In this document: piece by piece, positions 47,255-56,950 of the stretch
Layout: each line of letters opens with the position of its first letter
Position numbering within the stretch: position 1 is the first letter of the stretch
Source of the DNA: Corynebacterium sp. Marseille-P4321
GTDB lineage: Bacteria > Actinomycetota > Actinomycetes > Mycobacteriales > Mycobacteriaceae
NCBI RefSeq assembly: GCF_903645305.1
Contig: NZ_CAHJXO010000002.1
Span: 62,001 to 126,000, forward strand
Direction: 5' to 3'
Length of the DNA: 64,000 nt
Made by a program: the position numbers and the translations under genes
Notes under the pieces: model-generated
Told to the model about the DNA's origin: nothing
The model's database searches: none
The model's input: only the letters and a program-made list of their open reading frames with translations

Positions 47255-47710
47255 ATGACGCAACAACTCGCACCCGCGAACGCGGACCGCATTGCGGCGG
47301 TTCTTGATTCGCTGAATCTGAAATACTTCCGTGGCGAAGCGGGCGACATCCGCACCGCGTTTCCCGGTCTCGCCGTCTTCCTAGAGGAACAGCCAGAGGG
47401 GTTTAAGGCCTCCGCCCGCTGGATGGCGGTGCTTGAGGAGCCGAAGGACATCTACGCGCTGCGCTTGAAAGCCAACGAGATGAACCGCTTCCTGCCGCTC
47501 GTGCGCGTCCACGCCGTGCAGCGCGAGGACAACACCGCGGTGGCGATCATCGAAGCGCCGTTCTTCGCCACCGACGGCTTCACCGACGAGCAGCTCAGCA
47601 ACATGATCGAGTACTTCTTCTCGGCCATCCACCACACCGCCGACGTGATGCGCAAGCAGTTCCCGCACGTGGAAGAGATGCTGCCGGGCGACGACAACGA
47701 GGAGGCGTAA
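47255..47710 (+). CDS. YbjN-domain protein, first of a pair
   Basis: 151 residues from ATG 47255 with AAAGGA upstream. The YbjN-like fold is suggested by the alternating helix-strand pattern (ADRIAAVLDSLNLKYFRGEA, then FKASARWMAVLEEPKDIYAL, VRVHAVQREDNTAVAIIEAP) and a C-terminal helix with an acidic tail. YbjN proteins are chaperone-like folds related to type III secretion chaperones; their role in actinobacteria is unknown. A second YbjN gene follows 8 bases later, and the two were probably made by duplication. Confidence 0.8.
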   Translation: MTQQLAPANADRIAAVLDSLNLKYFRGEAGDIRTAFPGLAVFLEEQPEGFKASARWMAVLEEPKDIYALRLKANEMNRFLPLVRVHAVQREDNTAVAIIEAPFFATDGFTDEQLSNMIEYFFSAIHHTADVMRKQFPHVEEMLPGDDNEEA

Positions 47711-47718
47711 AACACACC

Positions 47719-48168
47719 ATGAGCGAAGCACAACTGAGCCCCCTAAGCATGGAGCGCGTCAAGGCGTTCTTCGACGACAAGGGGTGGGCTTACGAAGAAG
47801 ACGAAAACGGCCTGGTCCTGCACACCGGTTTCTCTGGCGTGGGTGTGGACGTGAAATTCTTCGCGCCCTCCGTGTCAATCGTGACCACGGTTGCGGTAGA
47901 TATTGTCACCGCCAACCGATTCGACGAGGTGCTTTCGTGGGTGGAGGCGCACAACTACCAGAAGGCCTACCCCTCGCTCGCGGCGCTGAAGGACGTCGAG
48001 CGCGACATCACGGCCCTCGGCGCGAGCTACACGCTGCCCGGGCAGTGGGAGTACACGGACCATCAGTTCGCGTCCCACCTGTTCACCGGCATCCAGGGCC
48101 TGGTGCAGGCCGCCCGGGACTTCTTGGGCCAGTTCGCGCCGCAGGTACTCGAAGATCTCGACCGCTAG
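47719..48168 (+). CDS. YbjN-domain protein, second of a pair
   Basis: 149 residues. LSPLSMERVKAFFDDKGWAY, then NGLVLHTGFSGVGVDVKFFA and SIVTTVAVDIVTANRFDEVL give the YbjN pattern, shared loosely with the gene before it. The two start 8 bases apart end-to-start and are likely one operon. Neither has a signal peptide or membrane segment, so both act in the cytoplasm, perhaps as a heterodimer. The leuD gene converges 38 bases downstream. Confidence 0.8.
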   Translation: MSEAQLSPLSMERVKAFFDDKGWAYEEDENGLVLHTGFSGVGVDVKFFAPSVSIVTTVAVDIVTANRFDEVLSWVEAHNYQKAYPSLAALKDVERDITALGASYTLPGQWEYTDHQFASHLFTGIQGLVQAARDFLGQFAPQVLEDLDR

Positions 48169-48206
48169 CGCCCCGGCACGGCCTAGCCCCCTCCTGTTAG
48201 CGCGCC

Positions 48207-48803
48207 CTACTCCGCAGGCACGGAGGGCTTAAACGCAGGGCGCGCCGACTCGAAGGTGGCGATCGCGTCTTCGTCGCGAAGCGTCAGCCCAATGTCGTCC
48301 AAGCCCTCCATGAGGCGCCAGCGGGTGTAGTCGTCCAGCTCGAAGGAGTAGACGGCCTCCCCCACCTGCACCGTGCGGTCCTCGAGCGAAACCGTGGCTT
48401 TCGTGCTGGGCTGCTCCTCGAGCGTTTTCTGAATGAGCTCAATGTCGGATTCGCTCATAATGCCCGCCAAAAGGCCCGCCTTGCCAGCGTTTCCGCGGAA
48501 GATGTCGGCGAAGCGCGGGCTGAACACGGCGCGGAAGCCGTAATCCATCAGCGCCCACACTGCGTGCTCGCGCGAGGAGCCGGTGCCGAAGTCCGGCCCT
48601 GCGAAGAGCACGGTGCCGTCCCGAAATGCGTCTTGGTTGAGCACGAAGCCCGGTTCGTTCTCCCGCCAGTTGGAAAACAGCCCGTCCTCGAAGCCGGTGC
48701 GTGTGACGCGCTTGAGGTAGCGCGCGGGGATGATTTGGTCGGTGTCCACGTTCGAGCGTCGCAGCGGCACGCCGACACCGGTGTGGGTGGTGAATTTCTC
48801 CAT
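48207..48803 (-). CDS. leuD: 3-Isopropylmalate dehydratase small subunit
   Basis: 198 residues from ATG 48803 ([16 protein letters not shown]), with AAGGAG upstream. The swivel domain signatures are [15 protein letters not shown] and [17 protein letters not shown]. With LeuC it isomerises 2-isopropylmalate to 3-isopropylmalate in leucine synthesis. It lies 14 bases after leuC. Control by LtbR, encoded divergently from leuC, is known in related species and expected here. Confidence 0.98.
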   Translation of the reverse strand: MEKFTTHTGVGVPLRRSNVDTDQIIPARYLKRVTRTGFEDGLFSNWRENEPGFVLNQDAFRDGTVLFAGPDFGTGSSREHAVWALMDYGFRAVFSPRFADIFRGNAGKAGLLAGIMSESDIELIQKTLEEQPSTKATVSLEDRTVQVGEAVYSFELDDYTRWRLMEGLDDIGLTLRDEDAIATFESARPAFKPSVPAE

Positions 48804-48817
48804 GGTGTGCTCCTTCG

Positions 48818-50239
48818 TTACAGGTCTGCGGGGCTGGCGAGGTGGCCGGCCACCGCGGTCGCGGCGGCCACAAGCGGGGACACAAGGTGGGTGCGCCCGC
48901 CCGGGCCTTGGCGCCCCTCGAAGTTGCGGTTGCTTGTCGACGCGCTCCGCTCCCCCGGCGCCAGCTGGTCCGGGTTCATACCGAGGCACATCGAGCAGCC
49001 CGCGGTACGCCACTCAGCACCGAAGTCGGTGAATATCTTGTCCAGCCCTTCCGCCTCAGCCTGCTGCTTGACCATGGTGGAGCTGGGCACCACGAGCATC
49101 CGGGTGCCTTCTGCGATGCGGCGGCCTTCCACCACGGATGCCGCGGCGCGCAGGTCTTCGATGCGGGCGTTCGTGCAAGAACCGAGGAACACGGTGTCGA
49201 TGGCGATGTCGCGCAGCGGGGTACCCGGGGTGAGATCCATGTACTCGAGCGACTTCTCAGCGGCGCGCTTGGAGGCTTCGTCGCCGAAGTCCTCCGGGTT
49301 CGGTACCTCCGCGCCGAGCGGCAAACCTTGTCCCGGGTTGGTGCCCCAGGTGACGAACGGGGTGAGCGCGGCCCCGTCGATTTCCACGACGGTGTCGAAC
49401 TGCGCCCCCTCGTCGGTTGGCAGCGTCTTCCAGTACTCCACCGCAGCGTCCCAATCCGCGCCCTTTGGCGCGAACTCGCGGCCCTCGACGTAGTCGAACG
49501 TCTTTTGGTCCGGTGCGACCATGCCCGCGCGGGCGCCTGCTTCGATAGACATGTTGCAGATCGTCATGCGGGCTTCCATGGACATCTTCTCGATGGCCTC
49601 GCCGCGGTACTCAATGATGTGGCCTTGGCCGCCACCGGTGCCGATCTTCGCGATGATGGCCAAGATGAGGTCCTTGGCGCTCACGCCCTCCTGCAGCTCA
49701 CCGGTGACCTCGATGGCCATCGTCTTGAACGGCTTCAGGCTCAACGTCTGGGTGGCCATGACGTGCTCCACCTCGGAGGTGCCAATTCCCATGGCGATCG
49801 AGCCGAACGCGCCGTGGGTGGACGTGTGGGAATCGCCGCAGACGATGGTCATGCCAGGCTGGGTGATGCCCAGCTGCGGGCCGACGGTGTGCACGATGCC
49901 CTGCTTCACGTCGCCCATCTGGTGCAGCCGCACGCCGAACTCTTCGCAGTTCTTGCGCAGCGTTTCCACCTGGGTACGCGAGGTCGGCTCCGCGATCTCC
50001 AGTAGATTGCCGGAGGTGATGCCCTCGGTGGGCACGTTGTGGTCTTCGGTGGCCAGGTGCAGCTCGGGGTGGCGCATTTTCCGCCCAGCCATGCGCAGCC
50101 CGTCGAAAGCCTGCGGGGAGGTCACCTCGTGGAGGAGCTGGAAGTCGATGTAGATGAGGTCGGGTTGCCCGTTCTCACCCTTACTCACGATGTGGTCGCG
50201 CCACACCTTCTCCGCCAGTGTCAGCGGTTGATCCGCCAT
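48818..50239 (-). CDS. leuC: 3-Isopropylmalate dehydratase large subunit
   Basis: 473 residues from ATG 50239 ([11 protein letters not shown]), with GGAGGATTTC upstream. The aconitase-like iron-sulfur cysteines are in F-L-G-S-C-T-N-A-R and C-S-M-C-L-G-M-N; the active-site segment [20 protein letters not shown] is intact. It forms the leucine-pathway isomerase with LeuD. A CATAAT box near 50270 on the minus strand could be its -10. The 60-base gap to ltbR is the shared control region. Confidence 0.98.
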   Translation of the reverse strand: MADQPLTLAEKVWRDHIVSKGENGQPDLIYIDFQLLHEVTSPQAFDGLRMAGRKMRHPELHLATEDHNVPTEGITSGNLLEIAEPTSRTQVETLRKNCEEFGVRLHQMGDVKQGIVHTVGPQLGITQPGMTIVCGDSHTSTHGAFGSIAMGIGTSEVEHVMATQTLSLKPFKTMAIEVTGELQEGVSAKDLILAIIAKIGTGGGQGHIIEYRGEAIEKMSMEARMTICNMSIEAGARAGMVAPDQKTFDYVEGREFAPKGADWDAAVEYWKTLPTDEGAQFDTVVEIDGAALTPFVTWGTNPGQGLPLGAEVPNPEDFGDEASKRAAEKSLEYMDLTPGTPLRDIAIDTVFLGSCTNARIEDLRAAASVVEGRRIAEGTRMLVVPSSTMVKQQAEAEGLDKIFTDFGAEWRTAGCSMCLGMNPDQLAPGERSASTSNRNFEGRQGPGGRTHLVSPLVAAATAVAGHLASPADL

Positions 50240-50299
50240 GAAATCCTCCTTACTCACACGCCCCAGCTTTCCACATTATGGGATGCTAGGATTCGATCC

Positions 50300-50986
50300 G
50301 TGAGACAGTATAACGAAGGCTCCGGCATTAAAGTCCTCGACCGCGCGGTTGCGATCACCCGCTCCGTCGCGGCAGGTGACAAGACGCTTGCCGAGCTCAG
50401 CGAGGACACGCTGCTACCGCGCGCCACTGCCCACCGCATCGCCACAGCATTAGAGGTGCACCACGTCTTGGGCCGCACCGACCGCGGCGAATGGACGCTT
50501 GGACCAGCACTGTCCGGCTACGCCGGCAGCCCGTCGCCGAAGCTACTCGTCGCGGCGGCACCCGTGCTTCGCGAACTGGTCGCGACCACCGGAGAGTCCG
50601 CGCAGCTCTACCAACTCACCGGATCCACCCGCACCTGCATCGCAGCCGAGGAACCGGAGTCCGGCCTGCACAATGTCGTCCCGGTGGGGTCGCGGCTATC
50701 TTTATCCGCCGGGTCCGCCGCGCGCGTCTTCGCCGCACATTCGCCTATCGACGCTCCCTTCGAGCCCAGCGATCTCGAGCAAGTCCGCAGCGATGGCTAC
50801 GCGGAATCGATTGCCGAGCGCGAAGTGGGCCTCGCATCGGTATCTACCCCGGTTTTTCAGCCCGACGGCACCTTGGTAGCGGTTTTGTCTATCTCCGGCC
50901 CGGCGGAGCGGCTCAAGCCCTCACCCGCAGGCAAGTGGGGCGCCGCGCTCAAGGACGCCACCGCTCGGCTGAGCGCCGAGCTCTAA
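50300..50986 (+). CDS. ltbR: IclR-family regulator LtbR
   Basis: 228 residues from GTG 50300 (V-R-Q-Y-N-E-G-S-G-I-K-V-L-D-R). A winged helix (TLAELSEDTLLPRATAHRIATAL) is followed by the IclR effector-binding domain (LVATTGESAQLYQLTGSTRT, LSLSAGSAARVFAAH). In C. glutamicum LtbR represses leuB, leuCD and the trp genes. The divergent position at leuCD supports the name. TAGGAT 7 bases before the GTG suggests a leaderless mRNA and places its promoter inside the leuCD operator region. Confidence 0.9.
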   Translation: MRQYNEGSGIKVLDRAVAITRSVAAGDKTLAELSEDTLLPRATAHRIATALEVHHVLGRTDRGEWTLGPALSGYAGSPSPKLLVAAAPVLRELVATTGESAQLYQLTGSTRTCIAAEEPESGLHNVVPVGSRLSLSAGSAARVFAAHSPIDAPFEPSDLEQVRSDGYAESIAEREVGLASVSTPVFQPDGTLVAVLSISGPAERLKPSPAGKWGAALKDATARLSAEL

Positions 50987-51022
50987 CCGAGCTCCGGCCT
51001 GGCACTGGGGCGCCAACGGGCG

Positions 51023-51346
51023 TCAGCGAACGTCGATGTCGTCCAAGCGCCCCGCGGGCCACACCACGTTCTTCGCCAGCGGGATCTGGTCCGACGCGCT
51101 CTCCAGGATGTGCATGAAGTACCCAGCGGTGTTCGGGATCGCGACAAGGTCCCCCGCCGCCACACCGCGGGGGAAGCGGATCTTCCGCCGCAGGATCAGT
51201 TCGTCCTCGATGCAGTTGGCGCCGACCAAGAACGCCTCGATCTCCTCGCTCGGCGGGGTCCGCTTGACCAGGTAGGTGTCGATGAGGAAGTTATCCGAGG
51301 TCGTGCGGAGCCCGCGCGGGCCGGCCCCGATGATCGCTACCCTCAT
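51023..51346 (-). pseudogene. Internal-deletion remnant of the FAD/decarboxylase fusion
   Basis: A 107-codon open frame from ATG 51346. Residues 1-13 (M-R-V-A-I-I-G-A-G-P-R-G-L) equal the start of the intact fusion at 57290-60055. The next residue joins directly to R-T-T-S-D-N, which corresponds to residue 826 of the intact protein. About 812 codons are gone, yet the frame is kept to the end (GYFMHILESASDQIPLAKNV). All catalytic motifs of both domains except the final decarboxylase strand are lost, so the product cannot work as either enzyme. Its ATG overlaps the stop of the neighbouring SbnA-like remnant by one base. Confidence 0.85.
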
Positions 51347-52043
51347 CAGTTCACATTCCTTTCGACCCATTCGTCGTTGTAGATCGTATTCAGGTACGCG
51401 CGGCCGTCGTCGTGGAAGACCGCCACGATCTCCGCCCCTCGTTTTCGCGTGCGAGCTTCTCGACGCCCACGCACACCGCCCCGCCCGAGGCACCGGGCAG
51501 AAAGCCGGTTGACCGCGCGCAGCGTCGCGCCGCCGCCACCGCGTCGCGCGCGTTGGCCCGGATCACCTCGTCAGGAACGGTCTCGCGCGACAGCTCGGTG
51601 ACGACACCCGCCCCGTAGCCGGGGAGGATGCGCTCACCCCGGGTGCCGCCGAAGACGACGGAGCCCTCGGCGTCGACGGCGATGGCGCGAGTGGGCAGAC
51701 CGTTGTCGCGGATGTGGCGGGCGCACCCGCCGATGGTCCCGGTGGTGTTCACGGCGACGACGAGGATGTCGGGGGCGTGGCCGAGCTGCTCGACGATCTC
51801 GCGCATCGTCCCCTCGCTGTGGGCTCGGAAGGCCGCGCGGTTGGAGTACTGGTCGAGGTTGAACCCCCCGAGCTCGTCGACGAGGCGCCCCACCAGCGCG
51901 CGTCGCGCGGTGAGCCAGTCCCCCGTCTCAGGGTCGGGTGCCTCGACCGGGTGGATGCGCGCGCCGAGGGCGCGGGCTGCGCGGTCCTTGGCGCTGCCGC
52001 CGGGGTTGAAGGATTCGAGTTCGGCCCAGACCCGGGCGTTTCC
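51346..52043 (-). pseudogene. Decayed SbnA-like PLP enzyme
   Basis: Recognisable from R-V-W-A-E-L-E-S-F-N-P-G-G-S-A-K-D-R (near 52040) to Y-N-D-E-W-V-E-R-N-V-N and stop at 51346. The first 30 or so residues are absent (a TAG lies just before). About 55 codons between D-R-A-A-R and A-L-G-A are deleted, removing the serine-rich PLP phosphate loop. A frameshift near 51435 breaks the end. The remaining part parallels the intact gene at 60040-61029. The truncation point lies about 30 bases from the start of the first Pip-type gene. Confidence 0.85.
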
Positions 52044-52074
52044 CTAACGCTCCATTCGAGGGTACGCTCGCCAC

Positions 52075-54666
52075 GTGAGAAAAAGCGTGCAGATTCTTGG
52101 ACGGGACATTCGTCGCCTGCTGCGCGTTCCCCGGGCCTTCATCATCATCCTCGGCGTGCTCATCATCCCCGCGCTCTACGCGTGGTTCAACATCAACGCC
52201 TTCTGGGACCCCTACGCCCACACCCAGAACATTCACATCGCGGTGGTCAACAACGACCGCGGCGCCTCCGCCGAGCGCGTCGGCGAGGTCGACGTCGGCG
52301 AGCAGATCACCGAGCAGCTCAAGGACGACGACAATATCGGGTGGGTGTTCCTCCCCGAGGACGAGGCCCGCGACGGGCTCATGCGCGGCGACTACTACGC
52401 CATGTTCCTCATCCCGCCCGAGTTCAGCGAGGACCTGCTGAGCCTGGTCAGCGGCACCTACACGCAGCCGGTGCTGGAGTATTACGTCAACGAGAAGAGC
52501 AACGGCGTCACCCCCACGATCACCGACACCGGCGCCTCCGCCGTCGACACGGCCGTGTCCGAGGCCTTCAAGAAGAAGGTCGGCGAGGCCGCGGCGACCG
52601 AGCTGCGCAACACGGGGCTCGCGTCGCGCGATTACGCCGAGGAGGTCCGAGGCAAGGCCTCCGGGAGCTTCGGCCAGATCGCCGCCGACCTCGACGCCTC
52701 CCAGGGGCGGGTGGCCACGATGAAGCAGAGCATCAGCGGGGCGCGCCCGGTCGTCGCCGAGCTGAACACCCTCGTCGGCTCCGTCGACGACACCCTCCGG
52801 TCCGTGGACTCCTCCCTCGGCGAGGCCGAGGGGATCATCGCCGAGCTGCAGAAGTCCTCCGCCGGTTTCAGCGCCGACACGTCGACCGTGCTCGTCGAGT
52901 CCGCCAACGCGCTCAGCCTCGGCGCCGCCTCCGCCAACGCCTCCATCGCGGAGGCGACGGGCCAGCTCGGCACCGCCCAGGGGCGGGTACGCTCCGCCGT
53001 CGGCGAGGTCGACGGCGTGATCAAGCAGGGCGAATCCGCCGCCGCGCAGCTGCGCGCCATGTCGGCCGGGGCCGCCCTATCGCCCGAGGTCCGCGCTCAG
53101 CTCGACGCCGCAGCCAGCGCGCTGGAGGAGCGTACCGCCGCCTCCCGCGCCGTCCTCGACGGCCTGAACAACGTGGACCGCAGCGCGGGCGCCGCGCTGG
53201 CGTCGATAGGCGAGCTCGGTGACTCCCTCGGGGCCGCGACCGCCGACGCCAACGCCGCAGCGCGCGACGCGAGCAAGCAGCTCGGCGAGTCCGTGCCCGC
53301 GATTAACGCCTCGCTCGCGCAGGCCTCCGGCAGCGTCGCCTCCGTGCGCGGCGCGCTGAGCAGCCAGCGAGCCCTGCGCGAGGAAACGACCTCCCTGCTC
53401 GCCGGGGTGGACAACCAGCTCGCGGCCAGCCTCGGCATCCTCGACGAGGTCTCGGGCGACCTCGGCACGCTTGCCGACGGCGCCCGCTCCGCCCAGTCCG
53501 ACATCAACGCCCTCCTGGCCACCTCCGACTCGGAGGCCCTCAACACTGTCACGAACCTCAACTCCGCGAAGATCGGCGAGTACATCTCCTCGCCCGTCAC
53601 CGTCGAGCAGCAGGCCGTCTTCCCCACGGAGAACTACGGCAGCTCCATGGCATCCTTCTTCACCAACCTGGCCCTGTGGATCGGCGCGTTCGTGCTGACG
53701 ATCATCTTCCGCGTCGAGGTCGACACCGAGGGCTTCCGCCGCCTCACCGTCGGCCAGGCCTACCTCGGCCGCTTCTTCCTCTTCGCCACGCTCTCGGTGC
53801 TCCAGGCCGTCGTGGTGACGCTCGGCAACGTGGCCTACGGGGTGCAAATGCAGTCCGTCACGGCCTTTCTCGCCACCGCAATCGCCATCGGGGTCGCCTA
53901 CACGGGGATCATCTACTCCATCGTCTCCGCGCTCGGCCACATTGGCCGCGGCATCGCCGTCTTCCTCGTCGTCATCCAGATCCCGGGTGCGTCGGGCCTC
54001 TACCCCATCGAGCTCATGCCCGGCTTCTTCCGCCGCATCTACCCCTTCCTCCCCTTCCGCTACGGCATCGACGCGATGCGCGAGACCATCGCCGGGTTCT
54101 ACGGCCATCACTACCTCCGCTTTTTGGCGACGCTTCTCGCCATGTCCGCCGCGGCCTTCGCCCTGGGGTGGCTGTTCCGACTCACCTCCTCGCACGCCAA
54201 CCTCCTGTTCAACCGCCAGCTCGCGCGCACGAACCTGATCACGAACGAGGAGGTGGAGGTCATGGGCTCGCCCTACCGCGCGTCCGACATCATGGCCGCC
54301 TTGTCGGACCGGGATGAGTTCCGCGGGGGCGTCGAGAAGCGGGCGCGGATGCTGCGGGAGAACTACCGCACCCTCATCTTCGGCGGGATCGGCGCGGGCG
54401 TTGTCGGCATCGCGATCATCACCCTGCTCACCATGCTCCTGCCCACCGACAAGACGATCATGCTGGCCATCGTCGTCGCTTGGTCGCTGCTGGTCGTCCT
54501 CTACCTCGGCGCGGTGGAGTACTTCACGCAGAGCCTCGTCGACGCCGAACAGGTCTCGCGCCTCGGCGAGGCCGAGCTGCGCGACGCCGTGATCCACCGC
54601 CACGACTCCGCCGGCACCAGCGTCATCATCGGGCCCGCGGATGCCGGAAGCGAGGACACCAGATGA
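52075..54666 (+). CDS. YhgE/Pip-family ABC-2-type membrane protein 1
   Basis: 863 residues. The N-terminal YhgE/Pip block is clear: IIILGVLIIPALYAWFNINA, FWDPYAHTQNIHIAVVNNDR and DYYAMFLIPPEFSEDL. A long extracellular alpha-helical middle (about residues 180-500) is rich in Ala, Ser and Leu. Five or six C-terminal helices follow, with QIPGASGLYPIELMPGFFR as the family hallmark. Related proteins act as phage receptors or in export (ESX-like or small molecules). GTG 52075 follows TACGCT by 8 bases, so it is probably leaderless. The next gene overlaps by 4 bases. The DNA looks richer in G/C at third positions than neighbouring genes and lacks the window's 11-mer. Confidence 0.88.
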   Translation: MRKSVQILGRDIRRLLRVPRAFIIILGVLIIPALYAWFNINAFWDPYAHTQNIHIAVVNNDRGASAERVGEVDVGEQITEQLKDDDNIGWVFLPEDEARDGLMRGDYYAMFLIPPEFSEDLLSLVSGTYTQPVLEYYVNEKSNGVTPTITDTGASAVDTAVSEAFKKKVGEAAATELRNTGLASRDYAEEVRGKASGSFGQIAADLDASQGRVATMKQSISGARPVVAELNTLVGSVDDTLRSVDSSLGEAEGIIAELQKSSAGFSADTSTVLVESANALSLGAASANASIAEATGQLGTAQGRVRSAVGEVDGVIKQGESAAAQLRAMSAGAALSPEVRAQLDAAASALEERTAASRAVLDGLNNVDRSAGAALASIGELGDSLGAATADANAAARDASKQLGESVPAINASLAQASGSVASVRGALSSQRALREETTSLLAGVDNQLAASLGILDEVSGDLGTLADGARSAQSDINALLATSDSEALNTVTNLNSAKIGEYISSPVTVEQQAVFPTENYGSSMASFFTNLALWIGAFVLTIIFRVEVDTEGFRRLTVGQAYLGRFFLFATLSVLQAVVVTLGNVAYGVQMQSVTAFLATAIAIGVAYTGIIYSIVSALGHIGRGIAVFLVVIQIPGASGLYPIELMPGFFRRIYPFLPFRYGIDAMRETIAGFYGHHYLRFLATLLAMSAAAFALGWLFRLTSSHANLLFNRQLARTNLITNEEVEVMGSPYRASDIMAALSDRDEFRGGVEKRARMLRENYRTLIFGGIGAGVVGIAIITLLTMLLPTDKTIMLAIVVAWSLLVVLYLGAVEYFTQSLVDAEQVSRLGEAELRDAVIHRHDSAGTSVIIGPADAGSEDTR

Positions 54667-56852
54667 GAACCGTCTTCTCCATCGCCTACAACGACCTGCG
54701 CCGGCTCTACACCAACGTCATGGCGGGCATCGTCATGGTCGGCCTGATCGCTATCCCCTGCATCTTCGCCTGGTTCAACGTGCTGGCCACGTGGGACCCA
54801 TTCGGCAACACCGAGCGCCTCAAGGTGGCGGTGGCCAACACCGACCGCGGCCACACGAGCGATCTCACCCCGCTGGCCGTCAACGTCGGCGATATGGTCC
54901 TCTCCCAGCTCTACCGCGACGACTCTATGGACTGGGTCATCACCGATGCCGACGACGCCATCGAGGGCGCGAAGTCCGGTGAGTACTACGCCGCCATCGT
55001 CTTGCCGCCCACGCTGAGCGACGACATGTTCACCTTCTACGCTGGCGACGCCGAACCCAGCCAGATTGACCTTTACGTCAACGAGAAGAAGAACCCCATC
55101 TCCCCGCTGCTCGTCTCCAGCGGCACGCAGGGCGTCAGCGCCCAGATCAGCGCGTCGTTCACCAGGGTCCTCTCCGAGGTGTCATTCGGGGTGATCGAGA
55201 CGGCCTCTGACTACTTCAACGAGGCGGAGACCCAGCAGGCGCTCGACTCCATCCAGACGCGCACCGCCAGCGCCCGCGACCAGCTGCTCTCCAGCGCCAG
55301 CACCGTCGACGCGCTCGCCTCGCTCACAGAGTCGAGCGTGCCGCTCGTCGACAGCGCCGAGCGGATCTCCGGGGCGCTGGGCGACTCTCTCGGGCAGGTC
55401 CAACCCGTCGACCTCGGGGTCACCGGGGCGAGCCTCGGCGGAGACGGCGCGGCGCTTGCGGCGGCGCTGGGGGCGACGTCGGTAAGCTTCGCCGCCGTGA
55501 GCGAACGTGTCGACCAGCTGCTGGCGGACTCCTCCGCCACCTCCCAGGCCACCGCCGCGAGCCTGACGGACATCGCCGCGCGCATCGATGTCCAGGTGAA
55601 GCAGTACACGGCCCTGCGCGACACCATCAACGGGCATGTCGCCCCGGCGCTTCCCCCCGACGCCCAGCCGGGGGTGCGCGCGATGGTCGGCCACCTCAAC
55701 GACGCCATCGCCCGCCAGACGGCCGTGCGCGACCGACTCAACGACACTGCCGCGCGCCTCACCGCCGGGCAGGGCGGCCGAGACGGGAAGAACGCGGACC
55801 GACAGGAGATCGAGGACTCGATCGCCCGGGCCCGCGAGGCGATGGAATCGGCCAAGAATTCCTACGACACCGGGATCCGCCCGCGCCTCGAGGCGCTGTC
55901 GGGCTCGCTGGACAACGTCCGGGCGAACGTCGACAAGGCCCGCTCGGACTTGGACGGCGTCTCCTCTGCCCTGGCCAACCGGCCCGGCTCGCTGCGCGAC
56001 ACCCTCGCAGCCTCCGGTTCGAACCTGCGCGACACGGCGGAATCCCTGCGCGCCAACGCGGCAAGGATGCAGGAGGCGCAGCGGTCGATCGCGCAGGCGC
56101 GCTCGAGCGGGGACCTGACGAAGCTGGCCGACCTCGTCTCCAGCCACCCGGAAGTGCTCGCCGACGCCCTCGTCGACCCAATCAAGGTGGAGCGCAAGGA
56201 GGTCTTCCCCCGCGTCAGCTTCGGCGCCGGCATGGCCCCGCTCTACACGGTGCTCGCCCTGTGGGTGGGCGCCCTGTTGACGTCGGTGGCCCTGCGCACG
56301 GACGACCGCTCCATCGAACAGAACGTTGTCGATCCCGGCCGCGTCACCGCGGGCCAGAAGTACTTCGGCCGCTACCTGACGTTCGTGACCACCGGCCTGG
56401 CCCAATCCACGCTCCTCATGGCGGGGCTCATCGTCTACGTGGGCATCGAGCCCGCGCACCCCTTCCTCCTCTTCATGGCGGGGTGGGTCTCGAGCCTGGT
56501 CTTCCACCTGATCTGCTACACGCTGGTGCTCTCCCTGAGCAACGCCGGCAAAGCCGTGGGCGTGCTCATCCTGGTGCTCCAGGTCTCGGCGGCGGGCGGA
56601 GCCTACCCGCTGCAGCTGCTGCCGGGCTGGACGCAGGCGATCAGCCCCTGGCTGCCCGCGACCTACTCGATCCGCGCTATGCGCGCCGCGGTCTTCGGCA
56701 CCTACGGCTGGGACTTCTGGCGAGCCCTCGGCAGCCTCGTCCTCTTCGTGCTGCCTTTCCTCTTCCTCGGCCTCTGGCTGCGCCACCGGCTGCACCACGC
56801 GATCGACCGCATGGACGAGGCGGTCGCCCAGACCAAGGTGATGATGACGTAG
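54663..56852 (+). CDS. YhgE/Pip-family ABC-2-type membrane protein 2
   Basis: 729 residues from ATG 54663, overlapping the previous stop (ATGA). It repeats the partner's design: MVGLIAIPCIFAWFNVLATW, DPFGNTERLKVAVANTDRGH, a helical outside region (about residues 180-510), then C-terminal membrane helices with VLQVSAAGGAYPLQLLPGWT. The pair probably forms a heteromer. No ABC ATPase gene accompanies them, as is usual for YhgE/Pip proteins. They diverge from the decayed SbnA-like gene. That placement suggests they once formed a unit with the SbnA-like and fusion enzymes. Confidence 0.87.
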   Translation: MRTVFSIAYNDLRRLYTNVMAGIVMVGLIAIPCIFAWFNVLATWDPFGNTERLKVAVANTDRGHTSDLTPLAVNVGDMVLSQLYRDDSMDWVITDADDAIEGAKSGEYYAAIVLPPTLSDDMFTFYAGDAEPSQIDLYVNEKKNPISPLLVSSGTQGVSAQISASFTRVLSEVSFGVIETASDYFNEAETQQALDSIQTRTASARDQLLSSASTVDALASLTESSVPLVDSAERISGALGDSLGQVQPVDLGVTGASLGGDGAALAAALGATSVSFAAVSERVDQLLADSSATSQATAASLTDIAARIDVQVKQYTALRDTINGHVAPALPPDAQPGVRAMVGHLNDAIARQTAVRDRLNDTAARLTAGQGGRDGKNADRQEIEDSIARAREAMESAKNSYDTGIRPRLEALSGSLDNVRANVDKARSDLDGVSSALANRPGSLRDTLAASGSNLRDTAESLRANAARMQEAQRSIAQARSSGDLTKLADLVSSHPEVLADALVDPIKVERKEVFPRVSFGAGMAPLYTVLALWVGALLTSVALRTDDRSIEQNVVDPGRVTAGQKYFGRYLTFVTTGLAQSTLLMAGLIVYVGIEPAHPFLLFMAGWVSSLVFHLICYTLVLSLSNAGKAVGVLILVLQVSAAGGAYPLQLLPGWTQAISPWLPATYSIRAMRAAVFGTYGWDFWRALGSLVLFVLPFLFLGLWLRHRLHHAIDRMDEAVAQTKVMMT

Positions 56853-56861
56853 GCCGCCCTC

Positions 56862-56950
56862 CTACAGCTCGATGGTGCCGCGCACGCGCGCGGTGACCAG
56901 CCCGCCCACCCAGATGTCGCGGCCGTCGTCGATAAGCAGCTTATGCTTCG
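56862..56950 (-). pseudogene. Possible C-terminal fragment of a PhzF-like protein
   Basis: The minus strand reads K-L-L-I-D-D-G-R-D-I-W-V-G-G-L-V, then T-A-R-V-R-G-T-I-E-L and a stop. The I-W-V-G-G...G-T-I-x-L pattern is reminiscent of the end of PhzF-family proteins. Upstream the frame loses all similarity at about 56950, exactly where another fragment on the plus strand begins. One 11-mer copy lies inside (56927). Confidence 0.4.

Noticed and set aside
53077..54603. 508-codon minus-strand frame across the first Pip gene
   Set aside because: Composition is typical of an antisense shadow (His, Gly, Asp, Arg rich) and it has no motif.
55182..56798. 538-codon minus-strand frame across the second Pip gene
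   Set aside because: Antisense shadow; the sense strand encodes clear membrane helices.
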